Counted from the stretch's first letter, positions 34,660-42,993 are shown. The stretch: DNA of 64,000 nt from Chromobacterium sinusclupearum (GCF_002902845.1 NZ_PPTF01000085.1:12578-76577); one strand, 5' to 3'. The notes: a model not told the origin generated them from the sequence alone. Translations and numbers: made by a program.

Positions 34660-35846
34660 GAGGACTCTCCCGACTGATGGATGAAGGCGCCGGCCGCGCC
34701 CAGCGACAGAAAGCCGCTGACGCTGTAGCTAGGGTGGTAGGCGCCGCATTGTTCAAAAATCACCATGTCGCCGACAGACGGCGCGGCGACGGGGGCCGGC
34801 TGCCAGCCGATGACGTCCGCTCGGCTGCAGGTGCTGCCGACGTATTTCACCGGCAGCATGGGCGCGCCATCGGTGGCGGGTTGGCGGCGCAGCAGGCGCG
34901 GGCGGGCGTATTTCTTGATTGCCGACTCGGTGCGCGCCAGCAGGAAGTTGTGGCTGAGTCCGCCGTCGCATACGGCCACGCAGTGGCCGTCCAGCGTTTT
35001 TACCGCCCGTATCCGGGTGGCGAACAGTCCGGCGCCGGCAAAGATGCCGCGGCCGGACTCGTGCGCCAGCTGGAAGGTCTGGCGCAGCGGCGCCAGCCGT
35101 TGCCGGTAGGCGGCGAACAGGTCTTCGTTTTCATGAAAACGCTCGCCAAAGCCGCCGCCGCAGTTGAGCATTTCCATCGGTGCGCCGGTAGCGCGGGCGA
35201 TGTCGGCGGCGAAGGCGGCCAGCGCGTGAGCGAGGTCGGCCGAATCTCCGCCGCTTTCATCCACGCGGAACTGGTGCGAACCCGCAAAACTGTGCAGGCC
35301 GATCACCGGCACGTCTGCGCGCGTAAGCGCCGCAGCGGCCAGCATGGCTTCGCGCGGGGCCATGCCGAAGTGGTCGGCCGCTTCCCGGCGTTTGCCCGGC
35401 GTCAGTTCGGCCGCGTTCAGCCGCAAGATGGTCTGCGGCGCATGCTGCTTGCCCAGCACGGCGGTCAGCCGCTCGGCCTGGCACAGGCTGTCAATGATGA
35501 AGACGCAACGCGAAGCCAGCGCGGCGCGCATGAAGGTCTCGTCCATGGACGGGTTGTTGACGTACTTGACGGCGGATATGCGGCCGACGGCGAGATCGAG
35601 CTCGCCCAGGCTGGCCAGCTCCACGCCATCGACAAAGCCGTGGCCGCAGCGGATCAGCAGCTCCAGGTTGGAATTGGCTTTCAGCGAGACGATCAGCCGG
35701 CTATCCAGCCATGCGCGCAGCCGTTGGAAGCGCGCCAGGACGATGGCGGGATCGAATACATAGCCGGGCGTCTTCACTTCCCACAGCCATTGCAGGGCGG
35801 AGTCGTCTTCCGGCAGCGGAATAGAAAGGGGGTCAATGCGCGTCAT
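34656..35846 (-). CDS. fold-type III PLP decarboxylase (LysA/BtrK-like)
   Basis: A 396-residue alanine-racemase-fold decarboxylase. PLP lysine K56 is in IVSLKANSN; HSFAGSHQF, CGGGFG and ESGRGIFAGAG bind PLP; GSTCSRADV and GAYHPSYSVSGFL complete the active site across the dimer. Members remove the alpha-carboxyl of diaminopimelate, ornithine, lysine, or of an amino acid tethered to a carrier protein (BtrK). The last type is attractive here, as the cluster has an ACP and a coupled ligase. The gene overlaps the preceding KAS III gene by 14 bp. Confidence 0.82.
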   Translation of the reverse strand: MTRIDPLSIPLPEDDSALQWLWEVKTPGYVFDPAIVLARFQRLRAWLDSRLIVSLKANSNLELLIRCGHGFVDGVELASLGELDLAVGRISAVKYVNNPSMDETFMRAALASRCVFIIDSLCQAERLTAVLGKQHAPQTILRLNAAELTPGKRREAADHFGMAPREAMLAAAALTRADVPVIGLHSFAGSHQFRVDESGGDSADLAHALAAFAADIARATGAPMEMLNCGGGFGERFHENEDLFAAYRQRLAPLRQTFQLAHESGRGIFAGAGLFATRIRAVKTLDGHCVAVCDGGLSHNFLLARTESAIKKYARPRLLRRQPATDGAPMLPVKYVGSTCSRADVIGWQPAPVAAPSVGDMVIFEQCGAYHPSYSVSGFLSLGAAGAFIHQSGESS

Positions 35847-36825
35847 GGCGATCCACCGGGTGCAGGGTGAGGGCGGAGAAGGCGCCGCTGTTGGACTGGG
35901 TTACGCTGATCAGATGGCGGCCGGCATCCACCTCGGCCAAGCCGATGTCCGCCAGATTCACCGCCAGGTCGGAACAGCAGGCATGCCCTTTTTGCAGGAT
36001 GTTGTCCGCGCGCAGGATGTCTTGCGGAATCCCCATCGCGTTGCAGATGGACTTCCAGCCCTTGTGGTCGGAGTTGTGCGGCAGCAGGCAGCCGTAGTCC
36101 TGCAGCGGCACGCCGCTGTCGGCAACCGCCTGTTGCATGACCTTGCGGGTATAGTGCCACTCCAGATTGATCATCTCGCGCTCCACCGCCGCGTTGGTGT
36201 CCGAACCCTGGTGCCACTTGCCATAGTTGCGTAGGGCCAGCGCGCCGATGCGGTTGCGGCTGCAGTTGCGGCTGACCAGCAGGCAGGCGGCGCCGTCGCT
36301 CTGGATGCCCGACATCTGGCGCAGGCGGAAGCGTTCGCCATAGACGCGGTCAGCCGATACGATGAGGACATGGTGCAGCCCGGCGTGACTGGCCATCAAG
36401 GTTTCAGCCAGGCCGATGGCGGCGGCGTTGGACGAGCAGTTAAGCTGATTGACTGAGCCCGCCCAGAAAGGGCGGATGCCAAAGCGGGACACCAGTTCCA
36501 GCGGCAGGCTGCGCGGAGCCGCCGGCACGCTGAATAATTGGGTGTGCACATGGATCACCGCGCCGATGTCGGATGGGTGCAGGCCATGCTCGTCGAACAG
36601 CCGCGCCGCCGCCCGGCAGGCCAGTTCCACCTCGTCCATGTCCGGCGCGGCGTGGAAGTGGCGGCAGCCGGAGCGGATGATGGCCTGCACGCGGGCTTCC
36701 GGCAGGTTGTGCCGCAGAGCCCAGGCCTCGATGTCCTGCAGCTCGCCTGGAAAGTGGTAGGCGGCGGCCTCGATGCCTATCCAGGCGGGGGCATGCGCGG
36801 CAGGTTTGCTAGCATTGCTGATCAT
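35833..36825 (-). CDS. KAS III-type condensing enzyme
   Basis: A 330-residue thiolase-fold enzyme. The nucleophile is C130 (SVNQLNCSSNAAAIGLA), the second catalytic residue H250 (LLPHNSDHKGW), and the third motif is KGHACCSDLAVNLA, where His281 stands in place of the usual Asn. It should form an acyl-enzyme and catalyse Claisen condensation, or C-N/C-O acyl transfer as some KAS III-like enzymes do. Start at 36825 (MISNASKP); the longer frame through the diiron gene is not coding. Likely pairs with the dead KAS III-like protein encoded three genes downstream. Confidence 0.8.
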   Translation of the reverse strand: MISNASKPAAHAPAWIGIEAAAYHFPGELQDIEAWALRHNLPEARVQAIIRSGCRHFHAAPDMDEVELACRAAARLFDEHGLHPSDIGAVIHVHTQLFSVPAAPRSLPLELVSRFGIRPFWAGSVNQLNCSSNAAAIGLAETLMASHAGLHHVLIVSADRVYGERFRLRQMSGIQSDGAACLLVSRNCSRNRIGALALRNYGKWHQGSDTNAAVEREMINLEWHYTRKVMQQAVADSGVPLQDYGCLLPHNSDHKGWKSICNAMGIPQDILRADNILQKGHACCSDLAVNLADIGLAEVDAGRHLISVTQSNSGAFSALTLHPVDRHDAH

Positions 36826-36848
36826 GCTGGATTTCCTCGTCTGGCGGG

Positions 36849-37838
36849 TCAGGCCGGTAGCGGCATGGCGGCGTAATCCATCACCTGCAACTGTTCGAAC
36901 ACGCGTTGCACCCGCGGGCTGAGCAGGCCCATTTCGCGTATGGTGGGCACCAGGCGGCGGAAGATGGAGCGACGCATGGAGCTGGTGACCGGCGAGTTGC
37001 GCACCAGGTGTCCGCATTCTTTCTTCGACAGGCCCATGGGCTCCCAAATATCGTCCGCGCACAGGTGTTCGTGCAGCGTGTGGGCGCCTTCTGCGACAAA
37101 CTCTTCGCGCTCCTTGCGCTCGGTGGCGGTCATGTCCTGATAGACGCGGCACAGCGTGATGCGGCCGATGGCGAAGTGGCGGGCCTCGTCGCGCTGGATG
37201 CGGGTGACCATGTCGCGGATGAACGGGTCTTGGGTATAGGCGACGATGCTCTGGAACAGCGACAGCGCGATGCCTTCCACCAGCACCTGCATCCCCAGGT
37301 TGGTGATGTCCAGCTCCTTGCTGGTGATGGTGTCGCCCAGCAGGCTCTTCAGCGATTGGCTCATCGGGTAGCGGATGGGCAGCTTGTCGTTGACCAGTCG
37401 GCCGAAAGCCTCGATGTGGCGGGCTTCGTCCATGATCTGGCCGGCCGCGCATAAGCGGGCCGACAGGCTTTCCTCGGCCACGGCCAGTTTGGAGGCGCAG
37501 ATCAGCGCGGCCTGCTCGCCGTGCAGTACCTGCGACATGGTCCAGCCTTGCGAGTGGTGGCGCACTTCGGCGCGGCCCTTGGCGTCCAGCTTGTTCCAGA
37601 CATCCGTGCCGTAGATCAGCAGCGTGCCGTCCGGCATGCCCAGCGGATTGTCCGCGTTCAGCTCGCAGCTCCAGTCCAGGTCGGTATTGACGTCCCACTG
37701 GTTGGCCTTGGCCTTTTGGTAGATGGCGTTCAGGCTGTCATCGCCGAAGTCGTAGCTTTCCGACATGAAGGCATCCAGCGCGAAGTTCCACTTGTATGGC
37801 TGAGTCGGGTCCTTGGGCGGTTCTAGCGTGGCTTGCAT
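36849..37838 (-). CDS. AurF-like diiron oxygenase
   Basis: A 329-residue ferritin-like protein. The diiron ligands are visible: E108 (HGEQAAL), E138 and H141 (DEARHIEAF), E189 (LVEGIAL), E218 and H221 (DEARHFAIG). This is the pattern of p-aminobenzoate N-oxygenase AurF and of CmlI, which oxidise amines to hydroxylamine, nitroso or nitro groups. Related cluster enzymes act on alkyl amines on the way to azoxy, diazeniumdiolate or nitro products. So the cluster probably makes an N-oxidised compound. Ribosome site GAGGAA precedes the ATG at 37838. Gaps to neighbours are 10 and 23 bp. Confidence 0.85.
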   Translation of the reverse strand: MQATLEPPKDPTQPYKWNFALDAFMSESYDFGDDSLNAIYQKAKANQWDVNTDLDWSCELNADNPLGMPDGTLLIYGTDVWNKLDAKGRAEVRHHSQGWTMSQVLHGEQAALICASKLAVAEESLSARLCAAGQIMDEARHIEAFGRLVNDKLPIRYPMSQSLKSLLGDTITSKELDITNLGMQVLVEGIALSLFQSIVAYTQDPFIRDMVTRIQRDEARHFAIGRITLCRVYQDMTATERKEREEFVAEGAHTLHEHLCADDIWEPMGLSKKECGHLVRNSPVTSSMRRSIFRRLVPTIREMGLLSPRVQRVFEQLQVMDYAAMPLPA

Positions 37839-37848
37839 ATCGATTCCT

Positions 37849-38391
37849 CTATCGCGTTGCGGTCTGGCCGTGCTCGGCCGTATCGGTAACTTGCGGCGCC
37901 ATCGCATCCAGCGCGGGCAGCAGTAGGGCGGCCGGGGCCGATTGGGGGGTATTCCAGAAAGCGAGACGCAGGATGTTGTCGCCGCTGTCCAGCAAATCGC
38001 GGCGTATGCGCTCGGCGGCGATCCAGGCCACGGGCGCCGGACTCAGTCCGGCGCAACATTCGGCTTCGCGCCGGAGGCCAGCTCCCAGCAGGACGCGGGG
38101 GTCGAACAGCGCGGCCGGCAGCGCCAAGTCCTTGGCCGGCTGGCGCAGCTGAACGAAGACGCGGCAGTCCTCGCCCAGCGCCGACCAGGACTGGCGGACC
38201 AGCCGTTCCAGCAGCGCGTAGTACTGGCGATGGTTGACGAGGACTGGCGCGGCATTGTCGTGGCTATGGGCCTGGCGGCGGGCGTAGTCCTGCTCCTCCA
38301 ACAGCGGCAGGTTGATGCTGGCGCAAGGCTGGACGCGGCTATGGTCTGGATTGCGGGTCAGGCGCAGCGCCAGCGTTTGTCTCGGCGTCAT
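37849..38391 (-). CDS. unknown protein of the biosynthetic cluster
   Basis: A 180-residue protein with no signal peptide or membrane segment. Its ATG overlaps the stop of the KAS-like gene (ATGA), so the two are coupled and may form a complex. Visible features: an N-terminal basic stretch (MTPRQTLALRLTRNPDHSR), a segment VNHRQYYALLERLVRQSW, and several Cys (QPCASIN, EDCRVF, AECCAG). No conserved catalytic motif was recognised. It could be a small subunit or accessory protein of the KAS-like enzyme. Confidence 0.6.
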   Translation of the reverse strand: MTPRQTLALRLTRNPDHSRVQPCASINLPLLEEQDYARRQAHSHDNAAPVLVNHRQYYALLERLVRQSWSALGEDCRVFVQLRQPAKDLALPAALFDPRVLLGAGLRREAECCAGLSPAPVAWIAAERIRRDLLDSGDNILRLAFWNTPQSAPAALLLPALDAMAPQVTDTAEHGQTATR

Positions 38392-39236
38392 GCGGCCTCC
38401 AGCGCGTGGCGCAGATCCGGCGCGAAAGCCAGCTCCGCGATGGCGAAATAGCCGTTCAGCGCCAGCGAGGCCAGCACGCAGCGTCCGCCTGCGTAGTCGG
38501 CGCCGGCTTCGATCTCGGCCAGCATCGACAGCCATGGGTCGCTGCCGAAGGCATGGCCGAAACGCGAATAGCGGTCGGGGTGAGCGGCAGCGGCGTCGAA
38601 GCTCTTGAACAGCGCGCGGCGCGTGGCTTCCGGGAAAAACGGCAGCGCCACGGCCATGCCGGGGCGAGGCTCGGTAAACTGGCGCAGCGCCCGTCCCATC
38701 ATGGTCAGCGCGTGGGTTTGCGGCGCGGTGCCTAGCAGCAGGGCTTCATCGTCGCCGTCCGGGAAAATGTCCAGCAGCAGCGTGGCGATGCCGAAGCCGG
38801 AGTGTCCCCAGCGGCTGGTGAGCCGCCAGAAAGCGAAGTTATGGATGTCCACATCCACGATCTGCAGCAGCAGCCGGCGCGGGCCGCTCAGCCTGGCCTT
38901 TCGCAACGCGTGGCGCAGGATGTAGCCCCAGCCTGTGCATTCGTAAGCATTGGTGATCCAGTCAGGCTCGCGGCCAAAGCCCTTGCGCATGCCGTGACGG
39001 AATGCTTCCGCTTCGACGGTGTCGTCGGTCAGGAATGGCGAGAGAACGGTGGAAGTGAGGACATAGTCGTCGACGCCGCCGTCGGCCGCGTGGCGGGCGG
39101 CCTCCGCGCCGGCCCTGCGTCCAAGTTCCGCTGCGGCCTCGGCCAGGGACGCCCCGGCCGCGACGAAAGGCGTTTCCGTCTGGCGGTAGGCGATGACGGC
39201 GACCTGAAAGGCCGGCTGCGTGCGCGGTTCGGTCAT
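38388..39236 (-). CDS. divergent ketosynthase-like protein
   Basis: A 282-residue protein that resembles part of a thiolase/KAS fold: SLAEAAAELGRRAGAEAARHA near the N-terminus, a central NAYECTGWGYILRHAL with a Cys in the nucleophile region, and DIHNFAFWRL, GIATLLLDI as core strands. It is shorter than usual (~330) and the His/Asn motifs are not evident, so activity is uncertain. I chose the ATG at 39236, preceded by GGGGAA, rather than the one at 39260. It follows the ACP gene by 28 bp and is coupled to the unknown 180-residue protein. Confidence 0.6.
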   Translation of the reverse strand: MTEPRTQPAFQVAVIAYRQTETPFVAAGASLAEAAAELGRRAGAEAARHAADGGVDDYVLTSTVLSPFLTDDTVEAEAFRHGMRKGFGREPDWITNAYECTGWGYILRHALRKARLSGPRRLLLQIVDVDIHNFAFWRLTSRWGHSGFGIATLLLDIFPDGDDEALLLGTAPQTHALTMMGRALRQFTEPRPGMAVALPFFPEATRRALFKSFDAAAAHPDRYSRFGHAFGSDPWLSMLAEIEAGADYAGGRCVLASLALNGYFAIAELAFAPDLRHALEAA

Positions 39237-39264
39237 GGCGTTCCCCGGAGTCGGCGTCATCGGA

Positions 39265-39510
39265 TCAGGCGGTCTGTTGCTGCTCTTGCAGCTGGGTGTC
39301 CAGCTGTTCCAGCGTGGTGTATTGGGTGATGTTCAGCTGCTCCGGGTCGATGGAGCCGTACAGCTGTTCGCAGAACACGATCAGCTCGACGACGTTGAGC
39401 GAATCGATGCCCAGTTCGCCCAGGCCGACATTGGTGTCCACGGTCTCTACGTTCAGGATCTTCGCGGTTTCCTTGCGCAGGGTTTCCAGGGTGTTGAGGG
39501 TTTCGGACAT
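39265..39510 (-). CDS. acyl carrier protein
   Basis: An 81-residue carrier protein. The phosphopantetheine serine is S37 in GELGIDSLNVVELIVF, the classic motif. Helix I (LNTLETLRKETAKIL) and the acidic helix II fit the ACP fold. A dedicated ACP next to a fatty acyl-AMP ligase usually receives the activated chain and carries it through tailoring. The ATG at 39510 has AAGGAG close upstream (plus-strand CTCCTT). Confidence 0.88.
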   Translation of the reverse strand: MSETLNTLETLRKETAKILNVETVDTNVGLGELGIDSLNVVELIVFCEQLYGSIDPEQLNITQYTTLEQLDTQLQEQQQTA

Positions 39511-39541
39511 GGTGTTTTCTCCTTTTAGAGAGTGGTGGGAA

Positions 39542-40636
39542 TCAGTTTTGGACGAACCGCGCGGCGGCGCGCAGCTCGTGGTAGCAGCGATATGAGCTGC
39601 CTTCCATCTTGGTGAAGGCCAACAGGTCGCGCTGGTCTGCGTAGCGCTCAACGGCGCCGCTGGCCACCAGGTGCAGCAGCAGCTCGTTGGACGCGAACTT
39701 CAGCGCCAGCACCTTATGCACGTCCTCGTTGGCGTAGGTGCCGGTCTGGGTCTTGGCGCGGGCGGCGTCGGCGATGAAATCGCGCGCTGCGCGCTCGTCT
39801 GGCCCCAGTCGCAAGCGGCCCTGGTCGTGCAGCCATTCCACATGCGCCATCAGCGCGCGAACCAGAAAAGGGCGCACGGTGGTCAGGTATTTGTTCAGGG
39901 CGGCGGGGCCGCCTGCCTTCAGCCGGTCTGCCGGGGCCACGCTGACTTCGCCGCGCACATTGCCTAGCTGCACCACGCCGTCCAGAAAGCTGTCTCCGCA
40001 CAGGCTCCGCTGCAGCGTGGCGTACTGCTCCGGCCACACCAAAAAGGCGGAGGGAAAGAAGCTGCCGGGCGTGCGCGCCGCGATGATGGCCATGCCGTCC
40101 AGATTGGCGTACATGCCCCATACCTTGTCGATGCGCAGCTTGAATCCGTCGTCTTTAGGCTCCGCCACCGTGCGCCAGCTGCCCAGCGTCGGCCCTCCGG
40201 CGTCGCTCATCAGGAAGCGCAGATTGTTGCCGCTGTCTATGCAGGCACAGGCGCGGTCGTATTGATCCGGCGTCAGGAACAGCGAGAACAGGATGCGGGC
40301 GAAGGTGCGCATGAAGGGCTTGTAGTGCGGCGCCAGTCCTTCAAGGCGGATCTGCCCGAGTATGCTTTCGCTGAGCGCGTGTTCATGATGTTCCAGCGGC
40401 ATCGGCGCGTGCGCGCTGGCCTCCGGCGCGGCGAAAGGCTGCGCGGTCTGGCGAATCAACATGTCCGAATCCAGCAGCCGCGCCGACGCGCGGGCCAGCA
40501 TGGCGGCCAGGCCGGAAGGCAGCTCGCCGTAGCATTGCAGCCGGTGCAGCACCGGTTGGGCGGCCAGTTCAGGCAAGCCGAGGGCTTGGGCGGCGGGCAT
40601 GGGCGCGCCGTCCACGATAGTGGAATGAGTGTGCAT
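39542..40636 (-). CDS. acyl-CoA dehydrogenase-like protein
   Basis: A 364-residue protein with the acyl-CoA dehydrogenase layout: N-terminal helical domain, a middle strand region (LMSDAGGPTLGSWRTVAEP, IDKVWGMYANLDGMAIIAAR) and a C-terminal four-helix bundle. The usual catalytic Glu segment is not obvious and the FAD-contact residues are altered, so it may oxidise an unusual acyl-ACP or act as a flavin oxidase. It lies between the FAAL (53 bp) and the ACP (31 bp). Similar ACP-linked dehydrogenases set double bonds in carrier-bound chains. Start chosen at 40636 (MHTHSTIVDG). Confidence 0.7.
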   Translation of the reverse strand: MHTHSTIVDGAPMPAAQALGLPELAAQPVLHRLQCYGELPSGLAAMLARASARLLDSDMLIRQTAQPFAAPEASAHAPMPLEHHEHALSESILGQIRLEGLAPHYKPFMRTFARILFSLFLTPDQYDRACACIDSGNNLRFLMSDAGGPTLGSWRTVAEPKDDGFKLRIDKVWGMYANLDGMAIIAARTPGSFFPSAFLVWPEQYATLQRSLCGDSFLDGVVQLGNVRGEVSVAPADRLKAGGPAALNKYLTTVRPFLVRALMAHVEWLHDQGRLRLGPDERAARDFIADAARAKTQTGTYANEDVHKVLALKFASNELLLHLVASGAVERYADQRDLLAFTKMEGSSYRCYHELRAAARFVQN

Positions 40637-40689
40637 GGAGCTTCCGTCCGGTTGTGTAGGAGGAATAGGGGCGCGCAGGAGGCGCGCGG

Positions 40690-42405
40690 TCAGGCTATTG
40701 CCGGTTCTTCGTCTCTGTCGCGCAGGGCATGCTCGATGTAAATGTTCCGGCACTTCAGCCTTTGCAGCTTGCCGCTAGTGGTGCGCGGCAAGCTGCCATT
40801 GGCGACGAAGACGATGGCATGCGCGCCAAAGCCAAAGCGTTCTCGCAGCATGATCTGTAGCTCGGCGCGCAACTTGTCCTTGGCCTCCTCGCGTTCGAAC
40901 TCGATCAGCACGACCAGGTTTTCAGTAGCCTGGGTCTCGTCGTAAATACCGGTGGCCGCAATCGCGCCGCCAGCGGCCAGCAGCGGATGACAAGCCAGCG
41001 CGTCTTCTATTTCGTGCGGGAAATAGTTGCTGCCGCGGATGATGATGATTTCCTTCTGCCGGCCCAGCACGAATAGTTGGCCGCCTGCCAGGTAGCCGAG
41101 GTCGCCGGTGGCGAACCACTCGCCAGGCTGGTAAGGCACCTCTTGGCCCTCCGCCGGCAAATAGCGCGACATCAGCGAGCTGCCGCGAAGCTGGATTTCG
41201 CCAACCTGCCGCTCGATGGCTTCGTTGCCCGATGAGGCGATCACGCGCAGCTCCATGCCCGGTATCGGTTGGCCCATGGCCAGGATCGTGTCCGCGGCAT
41301 GGGTATGCTCGTTGGCGGGATGGGCCGTGGAGAAATGGGTGAGCATATTGGAATCGATTCGGTCCGCGATCAGATACGAGAAAGCCTCGCGGTCGTAATG
41401 GATGGTTGCATCGTGCATGGTCGCGGCCAGCGTGGTTTCCGCCATGCCGTAACAGGGCTGCAGGGCCGAGCGCGACAAGCCATGCGGCTCGAAGACGCGG
41501 GCGAATTCTAGGAGGCAAGCCTGATCGACGCGCTCCGCGCCGATGAAAATATTGCGCAGTCCGCTCAGATCGACCCCTTCCATGGAGGCTGCGCGATAGC
41601 GGCGCACGCAGTATTGCAGGCCGAAGGTTGGGGTAGCTGTGGTGGTGGCGCCGAAAGCGGCGATGCGCTTGAGCCAGCCCAGAGGGTTGCGGATGAATCC
41701 AGCCGGTTGCATCAGCAAGAGCGGAGCTTGGTAGTACAGATTGGAGAGTAAGGTGACCAGGCCCATGTCATGATACAAGGGGAGCCAGGAGGCGGTGGCG
41801 TCGCCGCGTGCCGGGTCATAGCCCACTGCGCCGCCTATGCCGCGCACGTTATCGACGACGTTGCGGTGACTCAATACCGCCGCTTTCGGATGGCCGGTCG
41901 AGCCAGAAGTCAGCTGCACATGATGGGCATCGTCGGGCGAGGGATAAAATAGCTGAAGCGGGTTGGCGGCAGCGGCCGCTTGTTCCACTTCTTCGGTGGT
42001 GATCACCCGCACGGGCTGGCCTGCTAACTGAATCCGCAAGCCCTCGGCATGGGCTGGCTTGGCGATCAGCAGCCGGGGGGAAAACAAGCGGCTGGCGATG
42101 TGGATTTGAGAGCGCGAGGCGTCAGCCTGCGTCCGTCCCGGCAGTGGAACGGTGCAAGGAAGGGCGCCCAATAAGGTGCAGCCGGTTTGCAGCAGCAGAT
42201 GATCGATGGATGCCGGCAGAGCCAGTATGACGAGATCGCCGCGAGCGGCGCCCATATCGCGCAAGCCTGCCGCCATGGCTAATGCGCGTTGCGCCAGCTC
42301 GAAATGGGAGATTCGCTTCTCTTCGCCGCTTTCTTCCATTATGGAAATGCATTGATCACTATTTGCGTCCGAATCGTTCAGAACAGACAAAATAGCTTCC
42401 GTCAT
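40690..42405 (-). CDS. fatty acyl-AMP ligase (FAAL)
   Basis: A 571-residue adenylating enzyme of the FAAL type, which activates fatty acids and loads them on an ACP. Motifs: VQLTSGSTGHPKAAVLSHRN, SWLPLYHDMGLV (typical of FAALs), YGMAETTLA, EWFATGDLGYLAGGQLFVLGRQKEIIIIRG and the C-terminal GKLQRLKC with the catalytic Lys. It is the first gene of the cluster. The ATG at 42405 (MTEAILSVLN) is preferred because a lux box and -10 lie at 42528-42575; a longer frame would begin inside them. No perfect ribosome site is visible, so the start is moderately sure. Confidence 0.85.
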   Translation of the reverse strand: MTEAILSVLNDSDANSDQCISIMEESGEEKRISHFELAQRALAMAAGLRDMGAARGDLVILALPASIDHLLLQTGCTLLGALPCTVPLPGRTQADASRSQIHIASRLFSPRLLIAKPAHAEGLRIQLAGQPVRVITTEEVEQAAAAANPLQLFYPSPDDAHHVQLTSGSTGHPKAAVLSHRNVVDNVRGIGGAVGYDPARGDATASWLPLYHDMGLVTLLSNLYYQAPLLLMQPAGFIRNPLGWLKRIAAFGATTTATPTFGLQYCVRRYRAASMEGVDLSGLRNIFIGAERVDQACLLEFARVFEPHGLSRSALQPCYGMAETTLAATMHDATIHYDREAFSYLIADRIDSNMLTHFSTAHPANEHTHAADTILAMGQPIPGMELRVIASSGNEAIERQVGEIQLRGSSLMSRYLPAEGQEVPYQPGEWFATGDLGYLAGGQLFVLGRQKEIIIIRGSNYFPHEIEDALACHPLLAAGGAIAATGIYDETQATENLVVLIEFEREEAKDKLRAELQIMLRERFGFGAHAIVFVANGSLPRTTSGKLQRLKCRNIYIEHALRDRDEEPAIA

Positions 42406-42527
42406 TGTTGAATGGCTTTGCAACTTATTTCCCCCTTGCGCAAAGTAAATCGCTATTTCTTGCTGGTTTGGTTTTAATTGGATTGTTGCAGTAAAGTTAT
42501 CATTCGTTAGTAGCATCTGCTTGAAAA

Positions 42528-42575
42528 ATGATACCGTCGTGACGATTGAATAAGAACCTGTCATGTCGTACAGGT
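42528..42575 (-). promoter_or_regulatory. lux box and -10 element upstream of the biosynthetic cluster
   Basis: At 42556-42575 the plus strand reads ACCTGTCATGTCGTACAGGT. It shares 16 of 20 positions with the Vibrio fischeri lux box (from memory), with all differences in the central four bases, and has fully symmetrical ACCTGT/ACAGGT ends. On the minus strand a -10 candidate TATCAT (42533-42528) is centred 35 bp downstream, placing the box near -44, close to the -42.5 typical for LuxR activators. CviR is the known LuxR-type regulator in Chromobacterium violaceum. The box also keeps most of the CTG-N-C...G-N-CAG pattern reported for CviR. Confidence 0.7.
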
Positions 42576-42965
42576 GAGTCCTGATCTATTTATATGTATT
42601 TGCACGAGCCAGGCCTTCTTTGCAAATAAAACGGCAGCTTGCTTTACGAAATGATTAAAGAAAATTTGCGAAATAAATATGGCTTTATTTTGTGAAAATG
42701 CCATGGATGACTAGCATTTTTATTCATGACGATGGTTTTTTGTTGATAGATTGTTTTTGATGTTTTTCTTTTGCAATATAGCCTAGCGCGGTAAGTGCAT
42801 TATTTGATTATTCGGAATGCGAAAGTATTGATGAAAATTATCAGTGCTGAGAGGCCGTTCTGCCCTATATATATGTCCGGAAGATTGATCGATTCGCCAA
42901 AAAGCATCACAAGAAAGTCGGTGAACCAAGATCTGGGGTGTTTCCTTGCTTCCTGGCCGGCATGA
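42576..42965. other. AT-rich intergenic region
   Basis: Between the lux box and the terminator of the CVNH-cytochrome gene. It is clearly AT-richer than the surrounding DNA, with runs such as TTTGTGAAAATG and TTTTTCTTTTG. I see no gene that I would support; one short frame here lacks a ribosome site and overlaps the terminator. Confidence 0.4.
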
Positions 42966-42993
42966 AAAAACGGGCGCAAATTGCGCCCGTTTT
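42966..42993 (-). terminator. rho-independent terminator
   Basis: Arms AAAACGGGCGCAA and TTGCGCCCGTTTT form a perfect stem with A- and T-runs on both sides, so it can work in both directions. It lies 24 bp past the stop of the CVNH-cytochrome gene. Confidence 0.85.

Noticed and set aside
22100-42405. Naming the cluster as the aerocyanidin, fragin or valdiazen pathway
   Set aside because: Single enzyme types (AurF-like, TauD-like, FAAL) occur in such pathways, but gene content as a whole does not match what I remember of any of them, and NRPS genes are absent.
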